A stretch of DNA of 7,967 nt from Myxococcales bacterium (GTDB taxonomy: Bacteria; Myxococcota_A; Polyangia; Polyangiales; Houyiibacteriaceae): assembly GCA_030622585.1 (NCBI GenBank), contig JAUXFZ010000092.1, forward strand, positions 1 to 7,967, in the 5' to 3' direction. Below, in pieces: positions 1 to 6,635 of the stretch (its first letter is position 1; the number at the start of each line of letters is the position of its first letter). The notes beneath the pieces were generated by a model, which did no database searches, was not told where the DNA came from, and saw nothing but the letters and a program-made list of their open reading frames with translations. Position numbers and translations under genes: made by a program.

Positions 1-754
1 AGCCGACAACGGCGCCTCGGAGAATGGGGCGGGGGCGCCGATTGCGCCGAGCAGCGAGACGCTGAAAAACGTCCTCGAGAGTCTGATCTTCGTCTCGGGC
101 AGTCCGGTGACCCCCAAGAGGCTTGCGAGGGCGGCGCGGGCCACCCTCGCCGAGGTGCAGCCCCTGCTCGACGAGCTCGTCGCCGACTATGCACAGCGCG
201 GAGTGCATCTGTACTACGTCGCCGGTGGGTATCAGTTCCGTTCTGCGCGGGAGAGCGCCGACTTCGTCAAGACGCTCGTTGCGCCCAAGCCCATGCGGCT
301 CACCCGTGCGCAGCTCGAGACACTCGCCATCGTCGCATACCGTCAACCGCTCACCCGGCCCGAGGTCGATGACGTGCGCGGAGTAGACTCCGGCTCGTCG
401 CTCAAGATGCTGACCGACCGCGGCCTCATGAAGATCCTCGGGCGCAAGGACGAGCCCGGAAGGCCCCTGGTGTATGGAACGACGCCCGGGTTCTTGGAGT
501 TCTTCGGCCTCAGCAGCCTGAAAGACCTGCCGACGCTTCGGGAGTTCAGCGACCTGACCGACGAGCACAAGGCCCTGTTCGAAGAGCAGATCGGCCAGTC
601 GATCGACATCGCGGGGGCGGAGCTCGCCGCGGCAGAGGCCATGGAACAGGCCGAGGAGGAGCTCCGCGCGGAGGAAGAAGCCGCCATTGCGGCAGCCGAA
701 GCTCGGGCAGCCGAAGAAGAAGACGACGAAGAAGACCTCGAGGACGAGGAATGA
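1..754 (+). CDS. scpB: Segregation and condensation protein B (ScpB), 5'-truncated by the window edge
   Basis: ScpB is the winged-helix subunit that dimerises and binds ScpA to complete the SMC condensin complex in chromosome segregation. The frame is open from base 2 to the TGA at 752-754, giving 250 visible residues. A GTG at 107 is not the real start: the in-frame residues before it (LKNVLESLIFVSGSPVT around residues 21-37) are the conserved first helix of the N-terminal winged-helix domain, and a low-complexity Gly/Ala/Ser stretch precedes that. The second winged-helix domain (about residues 98-180) carries the family hallmarks LETLAIVAYRQP, the RGV motif, GRKDEPGRPLVYGTT and FLEFFGLSSLKDLP. 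The last 37 residues form a very acidic tail (20 Asp/Glu), longer than the compact B. subtilis protein. It overlaps glyQ by 4 bases, implying translational coupling. scpA probably lies upstream (inference). Family assignment is very secure; the true start is not visible. Confidence 0.95.
   Translation, partial: ADNGASENGAGAPIAPSSETLKNVLESLIFVSGSPVTPKRLARAARATLAEVQPLLDELVADYAQRGVHLYYVAGGYQFRSARESADFVKTLVAPKPMRLTRAQLETLAIVAYRQPLTRPEVDDVRGVDSGSSLKMLTDRGLMKILGRKDEPGRPLVYGTTPGFLEFFGLSSLKDLPTLREFSDLTDEHKALFEEQIGQSIDIAGAELAAAEAMEQAEEELRAEEEAAIAAAEARAAEEEDDEEDLEDEE
740..744 (+). promoter_or_regulatory. Shine-Dalgarno sequence of glyQ inside the scpB 3' end
   Basis: GAGGA lies six bases before the glyQ ATG at 751 and within the acidic-tail codons of scpB. 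It supports that ATG as the start, with terminating scpB ribosomes feeding glyQ through the ATGA overlap. The surrounding GAG/GAC-rich codons make such a match likely by chance, so confidence is moderate. Confidence 0.5.
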
Positions 755-1707
755 CCTTCCAGGAGATCATCCTCGCACTCGAACGCTTCTGGTCGGAGCG
801 CGGCTGCCTCATCGTCCAGCCGTACAACTCCGAGGTCGGCGCGGGCACGTTCAACCCGCACACCTTCCTGCGGGCCATCGGGCCAGAACCGTGGAACGTC
901 GCCTACGTCGAGCCGAGTCGGCGCCCCACCGACGGCCGCTACGGCGAGAACCCAAACCGCCTACAGCAGTTTCACCAGTACCAGGTCATCCTCAAGCCCT
1001 CGCCGCTCGACATTCAAGATCTCTACCTCGAATCGCTGCGCGCCCTGGGCACCGACCCGAGCCACCACGACATCCGTTTCATCGAGGACGATTGGGAGTC
1101 GCCGACGCTAGGGGCCTGGGGCCTCGGGTGGCAGGTTTGGCTCGATGGGCTCGAAATCAGTCAGTTCACTTATTTTCAGCAGTGTGGCGGCATGGACTGC
1201 AAACCGATCAGCGGCGAGTTGACCTACGGTCTCGAGCGCATCGCCATGTACCTCCAAGACGTCGACGACGTGTACGACGTGCAATGGGCCCAAGGCATCC
1301 GATACGGCGACATCTACAAGCGCGCCGAATGGGAGTGGAGCACCTACAACTTCGAGCAGGCCGACGTCGGCCTTCAGAAGAAGCTGTTCGATGAGTACGA
1401 GACGCAGGTCGGGGTCTTGCTTGGCCTCAGCGACAAGAAAGGGAAGGGCGGCGCCCTGCAATTCGATCGGATGCCCCTCGAACGACTCGCGCTCCCTGCG
1501 TACGACGCGGTCATCAAGTGTAGCCACTACTTCAACGTCCTCGACGCCCGGGGAGCGATCAGTGTCACCGAACGCCAACGCTACATCGGCCGGGTGCGCC
1601 TCATCGCCCGCGCGGTCGCCGAGTCCTGGTACGCCCAACGCGAAGCCCTCGGCTTCCCCCTCCTCGACACCCTCGGCACCCTCGGCACTGGGACAGCGGC
1701 TCAGTAG
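751..1707 (+). CDS. glyQ: Glycyl-tRNA synthetase alpha subunit
   Basis: This is the catalytic alpha subunit of the bacterial alpha2-beta2 glycyl-tRNA synthetase, a cytoplasmic class II enzyme that activates glycine with ATP and, with GlyS, charges tRNA-Gly. The 318 residues match the family end to end. Clear blocks are IVQPYNSEVGAGTFNP (residues 21-36), the motif-2 region PSRRPTDGRYGENPNR (55-70) followed by QYQVILKPSP, the block GAWGLGWQVWLDG (121-133), QFTYFQQCGG (138-147), the motif-3 region ELTYGLERIAMY (156-167), and LDARGAISVTERQRYI (264-279). E. coli GlyQ from memory is about 303 residues. This protein has an extra segment of about 15 residues near 226-245 (KKGKGG and flanks) and a short deletion near residue 182. 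The ATG start overlaps the scpB stop, has a GAGGA upstream and begins like family members. The C-terminus ends in a small DTLGTLGTGT microrepeat. glyS follows after 60 bases. Confidence 0.98.
   Translation: MTFQEIILALERFWSERGCLIVQPYNSEVGAGTFNPHTFLRAIGPEPWNVAYVEPSRRPTDGRYGENPNRLQQFHQYQVILKPSPLDIQDLYLESLRALGTDPSHHDIRFIEDDWESPTLGAWGLGWQVWLDGLEISQFTYFQQCGGMDCKPISGELTYGLERIAMYLQDVDDVYDVQWAQGIRYGDIYKRAEWEWSTYNFEQADVGLQKKLFDEYETQVGVLLGLSDKKGKGGALQFDRMPLERLALPAYDAVIKCSHYFNVLDARGAISVTERQRYIGRVRLIARAVAESWYAQREALGFPLLDTLGTLGTGTAAQ
1669..1686 (+). repeat. Two perfect 9-base tandem repeats at the glyQ 3' end
   Basis: ACCCTCGGC occurs twice in direct succession (1669-1677 and 1678-1686), with a partial match before it. 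Being a multiple of three, it lengthens the GlyQ C-terminus by Thr-Leu-Gly units without changing frame. This looks like a small slippage duplication in the poorly conserved tail beyond the last family block (REALGFP). No function is proposed. Confidence 0.6.
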
Positions 1708-1727
1708 CGCGTTTTCGGGCCTCGCCC

Positions 1728-1760
1728 CGTTGCGCCCCTGGATCCGGTCTGGTAGCAACG
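1728..1760 (+). repeat. Inverted repeat in the glyQ-glyS gap, just before the glyS start
   Basis: CGTTGC (1728-1733) and GCAACG (1755-1760) are perfect complements 21 bases apart. The downstream arm ends seven bases before the glyS ATG. A folded transcript would place a hairpin where a ribosome binding site should lie, and no good Shine-Dalgarno sequence is visible there. The six-base stem with a long loop is weak and may be coincidence. The rest of the 60-base gap shows no promoter or T-stretch terminator. Confidence 0.3.
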
Positions 1761-1767
1761 CCTCTCC

Positions 1768-3876
1768 ATGTCATCCGAGTTTTTACTGGAGATCGGGACG
1801 GAGGAGCTGCCAGCGTCCTTCGTGACGCAGGCGCTGCGCTCATTGAAGGCCGGCGCCCTCGAGCTAGTCGGCCAGGCGAGGCTCGGCACCGATGCGCTCG
1901 AGGTACACACGCTTGGGACACCCCGGCGGCTCGCGCTGCGCATACGGGGACTGGCGCCCAGTCAGACCGACCGTGACGAGACCGTCATGGGCCCCCCGTG
2001 GAGCGCCGCGTTCGAAGCGGACGGCTCGGCCAAGAAGGCGGCAACCGGCTTCGCCAAGAAGCATGGCGTCGCGATCGGGGACCTCCACAAGAAGACTACC
2101 GACAAGGGTGACTACGTTAGCGTGCAAGTGCATGAGGCCGGCGAAGCCACGGCGATCGTCCTCGCCGAGATCCTCCCCCAGATCTGCCAGCGCATCACGT
2201 TCCCCAAGTCCATGCGCTGGGGGCCAGGCGAGATCTCGTTCGGGCGGCCGATCCACTGGGTCGTGTCGTTGCTCGGTAGCCACGTCGTCGAGTTCGAGTT
2301 CGCGGGTGTGCGGGCAGGGCGTGCGACGCGGGGCCACCGATTTCTCGCCCCGGCCACGTTCGAGCTCGATGCGGCCAGCAGTTACGAGGCGGCGCTCGAA
2401 CGGGCGCATGTTCTGGTCGACCTCACGCGGCGCAAAGAGCGGATGATGGAGGGCCTCCTGGCAGCGGCCGAGTCACTGGGCGGCGTTCTTGCGCCCGATG
2501 CGTTCCTTGCCGACGAGTGTGTTTCGCTCGTCGAAGAACCCTTCACCGTGCCAGGCAGTTTCGAGGAGTCCTTCCTCGAGCTCCCAGACACCGTCGTCGT
2601 CTCGGTGATGCGTGACCACCAGCGATATTTCGCCGTCCGCGCGTCCGAGGGCGGGGCTCTCCTTCCCTCGTATCTCAACGTGGTCAACACGGCCCAGGAC
2701 CCTAGGACCATTGCCAAGGGCAACGACAGAGTCCTTCGTGCGCGCCTGGCCGATGCGCGCTTTTTCGTCCAAGAGGATCGCAAGGCCCCCCTCGCGGACC
2801 GGCTCCAAAAGCTCGAATCGGTGGTGTTCCAGTCGAAGCTGGGCACGATGGGCGCCAAGGTTCGGCGTTTGCAGACCAACGCCCGCGCCCTTGCGGCGCG
2901 AGCCGGCGCGGACCCCGCGGCCTGCGTCGAGGCGGCGCGCCTGTGCAAGGCCGACCTCGAGACCCTCATCGTATTCGAGTTCCCGGAGCTCCAGGGCGAA
3001 ATGGGCCGATGGTACGCGATGCGCGAAGGCATAGACCCGGCTATTGCGGACGCGATTCGCGACCACTACCGACCGCAGGGCGCGGATGACGTCGTGCCGG
3101 ACCAGCTCGTCGGTGCGATTGTCGCCGTGGCCGACCGCATCGACACCCTGGTCGGTTGCTTCGGAATCGGCTTGGTCCCGAGTGGGTCGGCGGATCCCTT
3201 TGCGCTTCGTCGCGCCGCGCTGGGCATCATTCGCATCGCCCTCGAAGGGCCCATCGACGTCGACCTTCGCGAGCTTCTCGACCAAGCGCACGCCGCGTAC
3301 GCCGGCGACGCAGCACTCGCGCCGGCAGACGATGTCCGTGCGTCCCTCGAAGACTTCTTCCGCGGCCGCATCCGCGCGATGCTCAAGGACGCGCACGGAG
3401 CCGATGTCGTCGACGCATGCCTCGGCGCATGGGACGGCAGCTCGCTGCGTGACTTGCGGAGTCGCATCGAAGCGGTTTCCGAAGTGCGCGCGGCTCCCGA
3501 GTTCGAGGCTCTTGCCGTCGCGTTCAAGCGCGCGTTCAACATCACGAAGGAGAGCGCACGAGGCCCGATCGATCCGGCGCTCCTCGAAGGAGGCGCGGAG
3601 ACCACGCTGGCCCAGCGGTTCGAAACCGTTCGCAATCAGATCCGCGCGGCAACGGGCGAACGGCGCTACGCCGACGCACTGAGGCTCGTCGCCAAGGAGC
3701 TCGGCGCCCCCATCGATCGCTTCTTCGAAGAGGTGTTCGTGATGGTGGACGAGCCGCGCGTGCGAGAGAATCGCCTGCGATTGCTCGGAGAAATCGCAGA
3801 CACGGTCAACGGCATTGCGCACTTCCACCACCTTGGGACAAAGTTGCAAGGCCGTGACCCTTCTGTATCCACTTGA
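1768..3876 (+). CDS. glyS: Glycyl-tRNA synthetase beta subunit
   Basis: GlyS pairs with GlyQ and supplies much of the tRNA-Gly recognition of the heterotetrameric synthetase. The 702 residues match the family over full length (E. coli about 689). The start is fixed by the hallmark N-terminus FLLEIGTEELPASFV (residues 5-19). Further blocks are TPRRLALRI (51-59), the substrate-like region KSMRWGPGEISFGRPIHWV (147-165), RGHRFL (188-193), the MRDHQRYFAV block (281-290), RLADARFFVQEDRK (326-339), the FQSKLGTMGAK segment (354-364), and LETLIVFEFPELQGEMGRWYA (397-417) leading into the HD-like domain with VADRIDTLVGCFGIG (454-468). DPFALRRAALGIIRI (476-490) follows. A DALR-type anticodon-binding region lies at the end (RYADALRL, VFVMVDEPRVRENRLRLL, 633-673). 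About 20 C-terminal residues extend past the conserved end, partly encoded in the overlap with ppdK. The upstream ribosome binding site is poor; translation may depend on ribosomes arriving from glyQ (inference). Confidence 0.98.
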   Translation: MSSEFLLEIGTEELPASFVTQALRSLKAGALELVGQARLGTDALEVHTLGTPRRLALRIRGLAPSQTDRDETVMGPPWSAAFEADGSAKKAATGFAKKHGVAIGDLHKKTTDKGDYVSVQVHEAGEATAIVLAEILPQICQRITFPKSMRWGPGEISFGRPIHWVVSLLGSHVVEFEFAGVRAGRATRGHRFLAPATFELDAASSYEAALERAHVLVDLTRRKERMMEGLLAAAESLGGVLAPDAFLADECVSLVEEPFTVPGSFEESFLELPDTVVVSVMRDHQRYFAVRASEGGALLPSYLNVVNTAQDPRTIAKGNDRVLRARLADARFFVQEDRKAPLADRLQKLESVVFQSKLGTMGAKVRRLQTNARALAARAGADPAACVEAARLCKADLETLIVFEFPELQGEMGRWYAMREGIDPAIADAIRDHYRPQGADDVVPDQLVGAIVAVADRIDTLVGCFGIGLVPSGSADPFALRRAALGIIRIALEGPIDVDLRELLDQAHAAYAGDAALAPADDVRASLEDFFRGRIRAMLKDAHGADVVDACLGAWDGSSLRDLRSRIEAVSEVRAAPEFEALAVAFKRAFNITKESARGPIDPALLEGGAETTLAQRFETVRNQIRAATGERRYADALRLVAKELGAPIDRFFEEVFVMVDEPRVRENRLRLLGEIADTVNGIAHFHHLGTKLQGRDPSVST

Positions 3877-6529
3877 CGCAGTGCTGGACCCGGACGTCCG
3901 CCTGCCGCTCCTCGGGACGAAAGCGGCCGGTCTCCACGAGATGACCACGCTCGGGATCCCGGTGCCCCCAGGGTTCACGATCACGACCGAGGTGGGTGAA
4001 CGGTATCGGGACAACGGCAGCCTACCGGAGGAGCTCGGGACCGCCGTCTCTGAAGCTCTTCGATCGCTCGAGGAGGGACTCGGGAACCGATTTGGGGATG
4101 CCGACAACCCGCTGCTCCTGTCGGTTCGCTCGGGCGCGCGGGTCTCGATGCCCGGAATGATGGATACGATTCTCAACGTCGGCGTCAACGAACGCTCGCT
4201 CGGCGGACTTGCCACCCGGTACGGCGACGAACGCTTCGCCCTCGACGCCTACCGCCGCTTGCTCCAGATGTACGGGACGGTCGTCCGCGGCATCGGCGGG
4301 GACCGCTTCCAGTATCTCTTGAGTGACCTCAAGAGCGATCTCGGGCGGCCGCGCATGCTCGACTCCGAGCTCCCTGTGACCGCGCTCGAGGGGCTCGTGT
4401 CGTCGTATCTAGCGGTCATCGAAGACGCGTCAGGCGCAGCTTTCCCGCAAGAGGTCGACACGCAGCTCTGGGACTCCATCGGGGCTGTCTTCGGCTCGTG
4501 GGACAACTCGCGTGCGGTGCGATACCGGCGCATGCAAGGCATCGACCACAGCACGGGCACCGCGTGCACGGTGCAAGCGATGGTCTTTGGGAACACGGGA
4601 CCACGAAGCGGGTCGGGCGTGGCCTTCACGCGCAACCCCTCCAACGGAGACAAACAGCTCTACGGCGAGTTCCTGCCCAACGCTCAAGGCGAAGACGTCG
4701 TGGGGGGGATTCGCACCCCGGTCGCGCTCACCGCCAGCGCAGCGGCGCCGGGCAAGGAGAGCGCGACCCTCGAGGTGTCGCTCCCCGAAGCCTTCGACGC
4801 GATCGCCGGCTACTGCACGACGCTCGAAAGCCACTTCGGAGATATGCAGGACATCGAGTTCACCATCGAAGACGGTCGACCGTATCTACTGCAGACCCGC
4901 ACCGCGAAGCGAACGGCGCACGCGGCGGTCCGCGTCGCCGTCGACATGGTGAGAGAGGGCGTCCTGACCAAGGAAGATGCCTTGCTCCGCGTCGACGCGC
5001 GCTCCCTCGAACAGCTCCTTCGAGCTCGGCTTCCTGCGCAGGCCGAGCTCAGCGGGGGGGGGATCGAACCGCTCACGGTGGGCCTGCCCGCAAGCCCGGG
5101 AGCCGCATCGGGGCGAATCGTGTTTGACGCCGATGATGCGGTCCGATGGGTTGCCGAAGGCCAGGAAGTCATCCTGGTGCGACAGGAGACCAGCCCGGAA
5201 GACATCCACGGAATGAAGGCCGCGAAGGGGGTCGTCACCGCGACGGGCGGGATGACCTCTCACGCGGCGGTCGTCGCACGGGGACTCGGGAAGTGCTGTG
5301 TCGTGGGCGCTGGCAGGCTCCGAATCGACTTCCGAAAACGCACCGTGCACGTCGACGGTTCAGGGTCGTCGGACGCGCTGCGAGAGGGTGATCTGCTCAC
5401 CCTCGATGGATCAACTGGCAACGTCTACGTTGGTGCGCTGGACGTCATCGCCTCGACGACCGTCGACGAGCTTCACGAGCTCATGTCCTGGGCCGATCGG
5501 ATTCGCCGGATGCGCGTCTACGCGGAAGCCGACACGCCGCAGGCGGCACGGGCAGCCCTGAGCTACGGGGCTGACGGCGTGGGCCTGTGCCGCACCGAGC
5601 GCATGTTCTTCGCGAAGGACCGGCTGTTCGCCATGCGTTGCGCGCTGCTCGCGGTCGACGACGAGCAGCGAAGCCGGTGGCTGACGGAGCTCGAACGCGC
5701 CCAAAGAGACGACTTCGTCGAGATCTTCCAAGCAATGGAAGGGCGCCCGGTTACGATTCGCCTCCTCGACCGGGCGCTCGAAGAGTTTCTTCCGGGAGAC
5801 GACGAGTCGCTGCAGGCGATCGCGAACGCGCTCGGGCTCGAGCTCGGGGAGGTCTCGAAGGCCGCCGAGCGGCACCGCGAATCCAACCCAGCGTTTGGCC
5901 ATCGCGGTGTGCGCGCGGGCCTGACCGTCCCCGGTCTCTATGACATGCAGCTACGGGCCATGCTGTTCGCGGCGCGCGACTGCACGGATCGTGGCGCGCC
6001 CGTCGAGCTCGAGGTCCTCATCCCGATGGTCGCGTTCAGTTCCGAGGTGGAAGCGCTGTGCGCCGTCCTGGAAGGTGTTCGCCAGCAGGTCTTCGCCAAG
6101 CCCACGAGCCTATTCACTTGCAGGGTGGGAGCCATGATCGAGCTTCCACGCGCGTGCCTCATCGCAGGCGAGCTCGCGCGGTACACACATTTTTTTTCGT
6201 TCGGCGGCAACGATTTGACCCAAACGACGCTCGGCATCAGCCGGGACGACGCGGGCCGATTCTTGCCCACCTACATGAACGACCTCGGCCTGCTCGCGCG
6301 GGACCCGTTCACTCACCTCGACGAACGCGTCGCCGAGCTGATCGGGTTGACCCTCGAGCGCGCCAAAGCGGTCCGTCCCGACCTCGTCGCGGGCCTGTGC
6401 GGCGATCAAGGCGGCAGCCCTGCCTCGATCGCAACCTGTGAGCGCCTAGGCCTCGACTTCGTTTCCGCCCCGCTCCCCCAGCTCCCAGGCGCCCGCCTAG
6501 CCGCCGCCCAAGCCCGACTTAGGGGCTAG
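3854..6529 (+). CDS. ppdK: Pyruvate,phosphate dikinase with a divergent C-terminal domain
   Basis: PPDK catalyses the reversible reaction ATP + phosphate + pyruvate to AMP + PPi + PEP in the cytoplasm, through a swinging phospho-histidine domain. The 891 residues contain all three family domains. The N-terminal ATP-grasp nucleotide domain has Lys23, SVRSGARVSMPGMMDTILN (90-108, Arg92), FTRNPS (258-263), NAQGEDVVGGIRTP (276-289) and IEFTIEDGRPYLLQTR (334-349). The swivelling domain has TSPEDIHGM and GGMTSHAAVVARG, with catalytic His470 and the regulatory-type Thr468/Ser469. The C-terminal PEP/pyruvate TIM barrel keeps Arg580, Arg636, Asp639, Glu763, Asn786, Asp787 and Cys849. Several neighbouring motif residues differ from the usual enzyme: LDRALEEF, GGNDLTQ, CGDQGG and PLPQLP. 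The frame is open back to a TTG at 3815. The GTG at 3854 is preferred because it gives an N-terminus (VTLLYPL) matching the MAKWVYKF start of characterised enzymes, and only a 23-base overlap with glyS. The glyS-ppdK neighbourhood recurs in other proteobacteria (recalled, not checked). Confidence 0.95.
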   Translation: MTLLYPLDAVLDPDVRLPLLGTKAAGLHEMTTLGIPVPPGFTITTEVGERYRDNGSLPEELGTAVSEALRSLEEGLGNRFGDADNPLLLSVRSGARVSMPGMMDTILNVGVNERSLGGLATRYGDERFALDAYRRLLQMYGTVVRGIGGDRFQYLLSDLKSDLGRPRMLDSELPVTALEGLVSSYLAVIEDASGAAFPQEVDTQLWDSIGAVFGSWDNSRAVRYRRMQGIDHSTGTACTVQAMVFGNTGPRSGSGVAFTRNPSNGDKQLYGEFLPNAQGEDVVGGIRTPVALTASAAAPGKESATLEVSLPEAFDAIAGYCTTLESHFGDMQDIEFTIEDGRPYLLQTRTAKRTAHAAVRVAVDMVREGVLTKEDALLRVDARSLEQLLRARLPAQAELSGGGIEPLTVGLPASPGAASGRIVFDADDAVRWVAEGQEVILVRQETSPEDIHGMKAAKGVVTATGGMTSHAAVVARGLGKCCVVGAGRLRIDFRKRTVHVDGSGSSDALREGDLLTLDGSTGNVYVGALDVIASTTVDELHELMSWADRIRRMRVYAEADTPQAARAALSYGADGVGLCRTERMFFAKDRLFAMRCALLAVDDEQRSRWLTELERAQRDDFVEIFQAMEGRPVTIRLLDRALEEFLPGDDESLQAIANALGLELGEVSKAAERHRESNPAFGHRGVRAGLTVPGLYDMQLRAMLFAARDCTDRGAPVELEVLIPMVAFSSEVEALCAVLEGVRQQVFAKPTSLFTCRVGAMIELPRACLIAGELARYTHFFSFGGNDLTQTTLGISRDDAGRFLPTYMNDLGLLARDPFTHLDERVAELIGLTLERAKAVRPDLVAGLCGDQGGSPASIATCERLGLDFVSAPLPQLPGARLAAAQARLRG

Positions 6530-6534
6530 CCCCT
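6521..6534. repeat. Perfect 14-base palindrome over the ppdK stop codon
   Basis: AGGGGCTAGCCCCT is its own reverse complement, and its central TAG (6527-6529) is the ppdK stop codon. In RNA it can form a short hairpin. Its right arm GCCCC (6529-6533) can instead pair with GGGGC (6543-6547), which belongs to the terminator stem downstream. The palindrome is exact; any regulatory role is inference. Confidence 0.6.
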
Positions 6535-6536
6535 CC

Positions 6537-6563
6537 AAAAAAGGGGCAGTGTGCCTGTTTTTT
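6537..6563 (+). terminator. Probable intrinsic (possibly bidirectional) terminator after ppdK
   Basis: Six A residues (6537-6542) are followed by a stem GGGCA (6544-6548), loop GTG and TGCCT (6552-6556), which includes one G-U pair. Six T residues follow (6558-6563). One G-G mismatch separates the GC-rich stem from six A-T pairs. The A-tract/hairpin/T-tract layout starts eight bases after the ppdK stop and could act on either strand. It would end the scpB-glyQ-glyS-ppdK transcript and insulate the kinase gene. The GC-rich core is short, so strength is uncertain. Confidence 0.65.
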
Positions 6564-6575
6564 CACCGTTTGCTG

Positions 6576-6604
6576 TTGCTGGCGGAGGCCGGGCATGTTG
6601 GAAT
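6576..6604 (+). promoter_or_regulatory. Possible sigma70-type promoter for the kinase gene
   Basis: TTGCTG (6576-6581) and TGGAAT (6599-6604) are 17 bases apart, resembling -35 and -10 boxes with three and four matches to TTGACA and TATAAT. The pair lies between the terminator and the kinase ATG at 6636, where a promoter would be needed if the terminator works. Such partial matches are common by chance. Confidence 0.25.
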
Positions 6605-6635
6605 GTAGGTTCCTGGAAGATTGCGGTAGAGCTGT

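Noticed and set aside
107..109. GTG at 107 as the scpB start
   Set aside because: Conserved ScpB helix residues are encoded in frame before it, so the gene begins upstream of the window.
1717..1730. Small GGGC/GCCC hairpin after the glyQ stop as a terminator
   Set aside because: The stem is only about four to five pairs and no T-tract follows.
1708..1767. T-box or glycine riboswitch controlling the synthetase genes
   Set aside because: The glyQ start overlaps scpB and the glyQ-glyS gap is only 60 bases with no T-box or riboswitch consensus.
3815..3817. TTG at 3815 as the ppdK start
   Set aside because: It would add 13 residues absent from the family and enlarge the overlap with glyS; the GTG at 3854 matches the usual N-terminus.
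2473..4215. Minus-strand open frame of 580 codons across glyS and the ppdK start
   Set aside because: It is antisense to two well-conserved genes, has no family motifs and spans their junction. High third-position GC explains the absence of stops.
6580..6596. Sigma54-like element (TGGC, then GC at the right spacing) before the kinase gene
   Set aside because: GG and GC are ten bases apart as required, but the TT of the -12 box is GG and most other positions differ; chance is high in GC-rich DNA.
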